This document shows, one piece after another, positions 4,750 to 5,357 of a DNA stretch of 5,357 bases (position 1 is its first letter; the number at the start of each line of letters is the position of its first letter). The stretch comes from Helicobacteraceae bacterium. GTDB lineage: Bacteria > Campylobacterota > Campylobacteria > Campylobacterales > SZUA-545. The stretch lies in contig JAITEA010000160.1 of the NCBI GenBank assembly GCA_031282285.1, forward strand, positions 1 to 5,357, written 5' to 3'. The translations under genes were made by a program, and so were the position numbers. The notes beneath the pieces are model-generated. The model was given only the letters and a program-made list of their open reading frames with translations, did no database searches and was not told the DNA's origin.

Positions 4750-5357
4750 GTGAAAAATTATCGGGCGGCGTTCGAGAGATGGTTTAAGCGGTTTGGATAT
4801 TTCGTCGCGGACAACCCCCTAAAAACCCTGCTCTTTTCGCTCGCGATCGCCGCGCCGTTTGTCGTTAATCTCCCCAAAGCGTCCATCGACGCCTCCACCG
4901 AAGGTTTCTTTTTCCCAGACGATCCGGCGATCGTCAAATACAACGCTTTCCGCGACGCTTACGGGCGCGAGGAGCGAGCGGTATTTATGTTAGGTCCGGC
5001 GGATATTTTCGCGCCGGCGACGATCGAGAAAATGCGCCGCATTCATCAAAAGATCGATGAGCGCGTCCCGTATCTGGACGAGGCGACGAGCCTGATCAAC
5101 GCTAGAAACACGCGCGGCGAAGGCGACGAGTTGATTGTAGAGGAGCTGTTTGAAAACCAGCCGCAAACGGACGAGGAGTGGGCGGCGATCAAAAAGCGGG
5201 CGCTAAATAACGAGTTTTACAAAAACCTGTATATCTCCAAAGACGGGCGCTACGCGACCATCGTCGTCTCCACGCTGGCTTTCGCGCCCGAAGCCGAAAG
5301 CGCCAATTTGCTTGACGATTTCGACGCGCTCGCCGCGTCGGAGGGCAAAACGGCGGC
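4750..5357 (+). CDS. MMPL/RND-family exporter, N-terminal part (runs off window)
   Basis: Only the first 202 residues are present. GTG at 4750 is chosen because AGAGG (4741-4745) lies four bases upstream, an in-frame TAA at 4726 closes the frame above it, and no ATG occurs in frame until residue 80. Residues 1-23 are basic and cytoplasmic, and about 24-42 (LKTLLFSLAIAAPFVVNLP) form the first membrane helix. The first periplasmic domain follows, opening with EGFFFPDDPAIVKYNAFRDAYG, the family pattern of a DxP-type segment and an aromatic-rich helix after TM1. Later strands (YATIVVSTLAF, 168-178) fit the porter domain. Such proteins use the proton gradient to export lipids or hydrophobic compounds; the substrate cannot be read here. 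The full protein is probably several hundred residues longer. Confidence 0.85.
   Translation, partial: MKNYRAAFERWFKRFGYFVADNPLKTLLFSLAIAAPFVVNLPKASIDASTEGFFFPDDPAIVKYNAFRDAYGREERAVFMLGPADIFAPATIEKMRRIHQKIDERVPYLDEATSLINARNTRGEGDELIVEELFENQPQTDEEWAAIKKRALNNEFYKNLYISKDGRYATIVVSTLAFAPEAESANLLDDFDALAASEGKTA

Overview
The window most likely comes from a flagellated Gram-negative bacterium of the Campylobacterota (epsilonproteobacterial) type, but with unusually high GC for that group. The evidence is a flagellin whose ends and D1 region match the Campylobacter/Helicobacter form, a sigma-54 type promoter in front of it, a FliW of the same lineage style, and an outer-membrane lipoprotein transglycosylase. 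The core sequence is rich in CGATCG/GCGATCGC words. Assignment below phylum is not possible from this window alone.

Layout: positions 1-325 hold an AT-rich left edge, possibly the tail of a gene outside the window, then a GC-rich intergenic repeat with a 13-base G tract. A 232-residue SMI1/KNR4 (SUKH)-like gene follows on the plus strand (326-1024), with a composition unlike the rest. It converges on a minus-strand operon that reads flagellin (3174-1699, GTG start), fliW (1668-1276) and an undescribed 45-residue single-span membrane protein (1237-1100). A hairpin at 1025-1042 separates the two convergent units. Divergent from flagellin, only 68 bases away, is mltA (3243-4391). It is followed by about 360 bases of C/G-rich, repeat-laden DNA that contains a duplicated mltA 3' end and a second member of the repeat seen at the left edge. 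A good TATAAT box then leads into the first 202 residues of an MMPL/RND-type exporter, cut by the window end (4750-5357).

How the genes fit together: flagellin and FliW are a filament subunit and its binding partner/regulator, and their 30-base spacing suggests they are made from one transcript. The 45-residue membrane protein may be a third member of that unit. MltA cleaves peptidoglycan and the exporter acts in the inner membrane; nothing in the sequence ties them functionally to flagellin beyond proximity. I see no CRISPR array, tRNA, rRNA, transposase or complete defence system. The most noteworthy items are the uncatalogued membrane protein behind fliW, the in-register 72-base echo of the mltA end, and the shared palindromic repeat family with long G/C tracts.
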